From the NCBI GenBank assembly GCA_030699255.1, contig JAUYJR010000048.1, forward strand, positions 1 to 9,342: a stretch of 9,342 nt of DNA, in the 5' to 3' direction. The notes beneath the pieces are model-generated. The model worked only from the letters and a program-made list of their open reading frames with translations, had not been told where the DNA came from and searched no databases. This document shows, one piece after another, positions 6,224-9,342 of the stretch. Made by a program: the position numbers and the translations under genes. This DNA is from a bacterium. GTDB taxonomy: Bacteria > Patescibacteriota > Minisyncoccia > Minisyncoccales > UBA10102. Position 1 is the first letter of the stretch. Each line of letters starts with the position of its first letter.

Positions 6224-6229
6224 TATACT

Positions 6230-8941
6230 ATGATGCAAGGAGGAAATTTTACCAATAAAGCGCAAGAAGCAATGCTCAGAGCCCAGCAGATTGCCCAAGA
6301 ACGAGGGCAGCAGCAGGTTGATGCGCTTCATCTCCTCTCTGCTCTTTTGGGGCAAGACGAGAGCGTTGTAATGACTCTGCTACACAAGATTGGGGTGGAT
6401 GTTGATTCGCTCAAGCGCAAGTCTATGATTCAGGTGGATCGGCTTCCCGTTTCACCAACGCCGGGAACCTTTGGACAGCTCTATCTCACACAAGACTTGG
6501 CAAAGGTGCTTGAGCGGGCTCGCCAAGAAGCAGGATCCATGGGAGATGAGTATATATCCGTGGAACACCTCTTCTTGGGTCTTTTGGATACCCCGGATAC
6601 CAAGGCGCTTGAAGTGCTTGAGCGAACCAACTTTATTCAAGGAGGGGAGTCCGCAACCATGGAGTACGGAAAGCTGGATTACGAAACCGCCCTCAAAGTA
6701 TTGGCAAGCATTAGAGGAGGAACTCGCATTACCGACCCCACTCCCGAATCCAAGTACCAGGTTATTGAGAAATATGCCCGCAATCTTACGCGTCTTGCAA
6801 GAGAGGGAAAGCTTGATCCTGTCATTGGAAGAGAGAGCGAGATTCGCCGCTTAATGCAGGTGCTCTCGCGTCGTACCAAAAATAACCCCGTTCTCATTGG
6901 GGAGGCCGGTGTAGGAAAAACCGCGGTGGTAGAGGGCTTAGCGCAAAAAATTATCAAAGGAGAAACCCCAAGTAGTTTGAAAGACAAAGAGATTATTGCG
7001 CTTGATCTTGGTGCTCTTGTGGCCGGTACCAAATATCGGGGAGAGTTTGAAGATCGCATTAAAGCTTTACTAAAAGAACTTGAGCGCGTGGGAGGCAAGT
7101 ACCTGCTCTTTATAGACGAGCTTCATACATTAGTGGGGGCGGGAGCCGCCGAAGGAGCCATTGACGCCTCCAATCTCTTAAAGCCGGCCTTGGCTCGGGG
7201 AGAACTTCGAGCAATTGGAGCAACCACGCTCAAGGAGTATCAGAAATATATTGAGAAAGATCCCGCGCTGGAGCGCAGGTTCCAACCCATTTTTGTGGCG
7301 GAACCTTCCATTGAAGATGCCGTAACTATTTTACGGGGTATAAAAGAAAAATATGAGTTACACCACGGGGTAAAAATAAAAGATTCGGCTCTGGTTGCCT
7401 CAGCAAACCTTGCCGCGCGGTACATTACCGATAGGTTTCTTCCCGACAAAGCTGTTGACCTCATGGATGAGGCCATGTCTTCGTTGCGCCTGGATATGGA
7501 GTCAGAGCCCTTAAACCTGGAGGAAGCTCGCAGGGAGCTCCAAAAACTGGAGATTGAGCAGGAGGCTTTAAAAAACGAGCAAGGGTTGGACAAGAAAAAG
7601 AAAGGCATGGTGCGGCAGATAGCTGACCTGCAAGAGAAGATAAAATCCTTGGAAGCCCGATGGAAATCGGAATCTCAGCTTGTGGAGAGTATTGGCAAGT
7701 TAAAGAAAGAGATGGAGAATATAAGGTTTCAGATTGAGCGGGAGCAGACCATGGGCAATCTACAGAAAGTTGCCGAGCTCAAATATAGTACGCTCCCTGA
7801 ACTCATCAGGAATCTGAAATCAGAAGAAAAGCGTCTAGTACGTTTCCAGAAAACAAGCCCTATCCTACGGGAAGAGGTAACGGAAGAAGACGTGGCAAAA
7901 GTGGTTTCTCTCTGGACCGGCATTCCCGCAACCCGCCTTATTGAAGAAGAAGCAAGAAAGTTGGAGCGCATGGAAGACCACTTGAGCAAGAGAATTATTG
8001 GGCAGAAAGAGGCCATTGTTGCTATTTCCAACGCTATTCGGCGCAATCGCGCGGGACTTTCGGAAGAGAATCGTCCCCTTGGGAGTTTTCTCTTTTTGGG
8101 GCCAACCGGAGTAGGAAAGACAGAAACCGCAAAGGCTCTGGCAAGCTTCTTGTTTAATGACGAAAACGCTCTCATTCGTCTAGATATGTCAGAGTACATG
8201 GAGCGCCACACGGTTTCCAAAATGATTGGATCCCCTCCGGGATATGTGGGGTATGAAGAAGGAGGACAAGTTACCGAAAAAATCCGTCGCAGGCCGTATA
8301 GTGTGGTTCTTTTAGATGAGATAGAAAAGGCGCACCCCGAGGTGTTTAATATTCTTCTGCAAATTCTGGAAGACGGAAAGCTTACAGACTCAAAAGGAAG
8401 AGCCGTTTCCTTTAAGAACACAATCATTATTATGACTTCCAATGTTGGTTCTCAGTACATTGCCGAAATGCAGCCACTTGGGTTCTTGGGAGAAGAAAAG
8501 GATCAGAAGAAAGAGAATGTGATAGACCGCGTTATGACGGCTCTGCGAGAGCAGTTCCGCCCCGAATTTATCAACCGCATAGACGAAATCACCATCTTTA
8601 ACTACTTAGACAAAGAGGAGATTAAGAGCATTGTGGATCTGGAGCTTGCCAGAGTTTCTGAGCGGTTGGCAACAAAAGGCGTTACTATTCAGGTTACTGA
8701 AAAGGCAAAGAAGTTGCTTGCGGAGCGCGGATTTGATCCAAGTTTGGGAGCTCGCCCTCTTCGCCGTGTTATTCAGCGCCTTCTGCTTAACCCGCTCTCT
8801 CTGCGAGTTATCTCGGGAGATGTTTCCGCGGGAGACAAGGTAATGATTGATGAGCAAAAAAAGGAAATAGTTATTTTGCCTTCGTTTGCAAAGCACACAA
8901 AACAGCAGGAAAAGGAGCTTGCAAAATCCACAAGATCTTAA
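6230..8941 (+). CDS. clpB: ClpB-type AAA+ disaggregase with a ClpC-like LGF loop
   Basis: ClpB hexamers pull polypeptides out of aggregates using ATP. The protein has 903 residues. The N-domain with two Clp_N repeats spans about 1-165. NBD1 (about 180-425) has Walker A GEAGVGKT (224-231), pore loop KYRG (Tyr269), Walker B LLFIDE (292-297) and an arginine finger at ERR (348-350). A coiled-coil M domain covers about 427-548, the full length typical of ClpB. NBD2 (about 550-890) has Walker A GPTGVGKT (624-631), pore loop GYVGYEEGG (671-679), Walker B VVLLDE (692-697), RIDE (783-786) and sensor-2 GARP (840-843). Oddity: after [11 protein letters not shown] comes [12 protein letters not shown] (748-759), an insertion with LGF (750-752) where ClpC carries its ClpP-binding loop. 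The start is ATG 6230 or the adjacent ATG 6233; neither has a Shine-Dalgarno. ClpC-like function with ClpP is the main alternative. Confidence 0.93.
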   Translation: MMQGGNFTNKAQEAMLRAQQIAQERGQQQVDALHLLSALLGQDESVVMTLLHKIGVDVDSLKRKSMIQVDRLPVSPTPGTFGQLYLTQDLAKVLERARQEAGSMGDEYISVEHLFLGLLDTPDTKALEVLERTNFIQGGESATMEYGKLDYETALKVLASIRGGTRITDPTPESKYQVIEKYARNLTRLAREGKLDPVIGRESEIRRLMQVLSRRTKNNPVLIGEAGVGKTAVVEGLAQKIIKGETPSSLKDKEIIALDLGALVAGTKYRGEFEDRIKALLKELERVGGKYLLFIDELHTLVGAGAAEGAIDASNLLKPALARGELRAIGATTLKEYQKYIEKDPALERRFQPIFVAEPSIEDAVTILRGIKEKYELHHGVKIKDSALVASANLAARYITDRFLPDKAVDLMDEAMSSLRLDMESEPLNLEEARRELQKLEIEQEALKNEQGLDKKKKGMVRQIADLQEKIKSLEARWKSESQLVESIGKLKKEMENIRFQIEREQTMGNLQKVAELKYSTLPELIRNLKSEEKRLVRFQKTSPILREEVTEEDVAKVVSLWTGIPATRLIEEEARKLERMEDHLSKRIIGQKEAIVAISNAIRRNRAGLSEENRPLGSFLFLGPTGVGKTETAKALASFLFNDENALIRLDMSEYMERHTVSKMIGSPPGYVGYEEGGQVTEKIRRRPYSVVLLDEIEKAHPEVFNILLQILEDGKLTDSKGRAVSFKNTIIIMTSNVGSQYIAEMQPLGFLGEEKDQKKENVIDRVMTALREQFRPEFINRIDEITIFNYLDKEEIKSIVDLELARVSERLATKGVTIQVTEKAKKLLAERGFDPSLGARPLRRVIQRLLLNPLSLRVISGDVSAGDKVMIDEQKKEIVILPSFAKHTKQQEKELAKSTRS

Positions 8942-8949
8942 TTTCCATA

Positions 8950-8986
8950 AAAACAAAACGAGCAGATTATCTGCTCGTTTTGTTTT
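8950..8986. terminator. Bidirectional intrinsic terminator after clpB
   Basis: A 16-bp perfect stem (8950-8965 with 8971-8986) encloses the loop ATTAT. The core is CGAGCAG/CTGCTCG, flanked by A-rich sequence on the left and T-rich on the right, so it can end transcripts on both strands. It starts 9 nt after the clpB stop. Confidence 0.9.
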
Positions 8987-9017
8987 GTTCTAGGGGCAAA
9001 CTTGATTGTATGGGGGA

Positions 9018-9116
9018 AATGAGAGTGGGCAAGGTCGTACGCGGGCGTACCAACTAGTGTGGTACTGTTTTGTGACGTAGCCCCCCACTCTCATTCCTTC
9101 TGGTGGGTGTTTTTTT
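9018..9116 (+). ncRNA. Competing-hairpin RNA segment (terminator/antiterminator-like)
   Basis: AATGAGAGTGGG (9018-9029) pairs perfectly with CCCACTCTCATT (9084-9095). CCCAC (9084-9088) can instead pair with GTGGG (9103-9107), which is followed by seven T (9110-9116). Inside the large loop, GTACG (9037-9041) with CGTAC (9046-9050) competes with GTACCA (9047-9052) with TGGTAC (9060-9065). Two pairs of mutually exclusive stems in 100 nt look like a switch or a folded small RNA. I see no good plus-strand promoter close upstream and no ORF directly after, so the direction of transcription is unsure. The 12-bp stem would also form in a minus-strand RNA. Confidence 0.35.
9084..9116 (+). terminator. 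Possible plus-strand intrinsic terminator
   Basis: The stem is CCCAC (9084-9088)/GTGGG (9103-9107) with a 14-nt loop. TG and seven T (9110-9116) follow. The stem is short and the loop large. It overlaps the right arm of the 12-bp inverted repeat, so both cannot form together. Confidence 0.4.
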
Positions 9117-9147
9117 AGCTTTAGCTAGTGGGTCCCCGGGGTCCCCT

Positions 9148-9180
9148 CTACTTGGCCATTGCTACACCCTCCTTCCTCAT
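9148..9180 (-). CDS. Possible 10-codon leader ORF on the minus strand
   Basis: This would read MRKEGVAMAK. Its first ATG (9180-9178) lies about 4 nt after the predicted minus-strand transcription start. An internal ATG (9159-9157), 8 nt after an AAGGAGGG Shine-Dalgarno, would give only MAK. It is too short to support on its own; it is recorded because a promoter, ribosome binding site and start codon line up in front of a structured RNA region. Confidence 0.15.
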   Translation of the reverse strand: MRKEGVAMAK

Positions 9181-9190
9181 TGGTATTCTT

Positions 9191-9219
9191 GGTATACCCT
9201 ACTTCTCATTTTCTGTCAA
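9191..9219 (-). promoter_or_regulatory. Possible minus-strand promoter
   Basis: On the minus strand, TTGACA (9219-9214), a 17-bp spacer and TATACC (9196-9191). The -35 and spacing are ideal; the -10 matches 4 of 6. Transcription from about 9184 would run toward clpB and meet the bidirectional terminator at 8950-8986, giving an RNA of about 235 nt. Confidence 0.4.
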
Positions 9220-9249
9220 TACCCAGTTTTCCAAATTCAAAAACTTAAC

Positions 9250-9297
9250 AAAGCTTGCCTCCGGTAAGCTATCCACAGCTTACCGGAGGCAAGCTTT
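9250..9297. repeat. Perfect 21-bp inverted repeat with 6-nt loop
   Basis: Positions 9250-9270 and 9277-9297 are exact reverse complements around ATCCAC. The core arm is GCCTCCGGTAAGC. No T-run follows on either strand, so it is not a typical terminator. The apex CTATCCACA differs from the DnaA box TTATCCACA by one base. It ends 16 bp before the promoter at the right edge, so it could be an operator, a cruciform site or a dispersed palindromic repeat. Confidence 0.7.
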
Positions 9298-9312
9298 ACA
9301 CAAGAACAGGGG

Positions 9313-9340
9313 TTGACAGCATGCTGGGGCAAGATTTAAT
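9313..9340 (+). promoter_or_regulatory. Promoter for a gene beyond the right edge
   Basis: TTGACA (9313-9318), a 16-bp spacer and TTTAAT (9335-9340), followed by G, the same boxes and spacing as at 3344-3371. A 10-bp palindrome, CAGCATGCTG (9317-9326), overlaps the -35 and could bind a regulator. The transcription start would fall just outside the window. Confidence 0.6.
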
Positions 9341-9342
9341 GG

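Larger units (their letters stand above)
9117..9249. other. Intergenic stretch with little identifiable plus-strand content
   Basis: This part of the 400-nt gene-free right end holds a tandem TTAGCT (9115-9126) and a direct repeat of GGGTCCCC (9130-9137 and 9139-9146). It also holds the possible minus-strand promoter and leader. A 62-codon frame from 9128 crosses these features and the 21-bp inverted repeat and shows no protein-like character. I find no tRNA, rRNA or CRISPR here. Confidence 0.6.

Noticed and set aside
6187..6229. Possible frameshifted PDZ domain after the protease
   Set aside because: Only about 40 nt separate the stop from the clpB start, and they hold a strong promoter; a PDZ needs about 250 nt.
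6237..6243. AAGGAGG as a Shine-Dalgarno for a later clpB start
   Set aside because: It lies inside codons 3-5 of clpB; no ATG, GTG or TTG follows at a usable distance, and the N-domain begins upstream.
9058..9081. Slight resemblance to the 3' part of 5S rRNA (GTGTGGTACTG...GTGACGTAG)
   Set aside because: The conserved 5S loop segments and the terminal stem layout are absent, and the closing stem here is unrelated.
9148..9184. Minus-strand GGAAGGA...GGCCAAG, loosely like the SRP RNA apical loop
   Set aside because: The bases around it do not pair to form the conserved helix and symmetric loops of SRP RNA.
9128..9316. 62-codon plus-strand frame
   Set aside because: It crosses the minus-strand promoter region and the 21-bp inverted repeat, has no good ribosome binding site, and its composition is not protein-like.
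1..9342. Alternative genetic code (TGA as Gly)
   Set aside because: Every identified protein reads through its family motifs with TGA treated as a stop, and TGG gives tryptophan at sensible places. No in-frame TGA is needed.
1..9342. CRISPR array or defence system
   Set aside because: No regularly spaced direct repeats and no Cas, restriction or toxin-antitoxin-like proteins are visible.

Overview
The window looks like a stretch of chromosome from a bacterium of the Candidate Phyla Radiation (Patescibacteria, most likely Parcubacteria-like). This is inferred from compact housekeeping genes read in one direction, several proteins cut down to their core domains (an FtsZ without a tail, a ComEC without its nuclease-like domain, an HtrA-type protease without PDZ), and weak use of Shine-Dalgarno sequences. 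The proteins read cleanly with TGA as a stop, so the TGA-to-glycine code of Gracilibacteria/Absconditabacteria does not apply. No lineage marker is present, so the placement is tentative.

Layout. Positions 2-3332 hold a tight block: the 3' part of ftsA, ftsZ (1 nt after ftsA) and comEC (6 nt after ftsZ). Positions 3344-3812 form a separate unit: a consensus promoter, a strong ribosome binding site, an unrecognised 83-residue protein, a hairpin-rich tail and an intrinsic terminator. Positions 3842-5178 hold a promoter and a cysteine desulfurase gene (iscS/nifS family). A roughly 122-bp inverted-repeat element appears to have inserted at this gene's start codon, duplicating ATGAA and so recreating the start. 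Positions 5211-6186 hold a membrane-anchored trypsin-like (HtrA/Deg-type) protease, followed by a strong promoter and a ClpB-type disaggregase (6230-8941). The last 400 bases carry no convincing protein gene. They hold a bidirectional terminator, a region of competing hairpins, a possible minus-strand transcript, a 21-bp perfect inverted repeat and a promoter pointing off the right edge.

How it fits together. FtsA and FtsZ build the division ring. ComEC would pass incoming DNA through the membrane. The cysteine desulfurase supplies sulfur for Fe-S clusters or tRNA thiolation. The Deg-type protease and the ClpB-type unfoldase handle damaged protein outside and inside the cell. For the desulfurase (before insertion), the protease and ClpB, a -10 box ends only 6-10 bases before the ATG and no Shine-Dalgarno is present. 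This suggests leaderless mRNAs. The 83-residue gene, with a full-strength Shine-Dalgarno, is the exception.

The best leads are the start-codon insertion, the leaderless promoter pattern with a shared T-tract/TGG/-10 motif, the ClpB-like protein carrying a ClpC-like LGF loop, the tail-less FtsZ with an altered G-box, and the two RNA-like intergenic regions.
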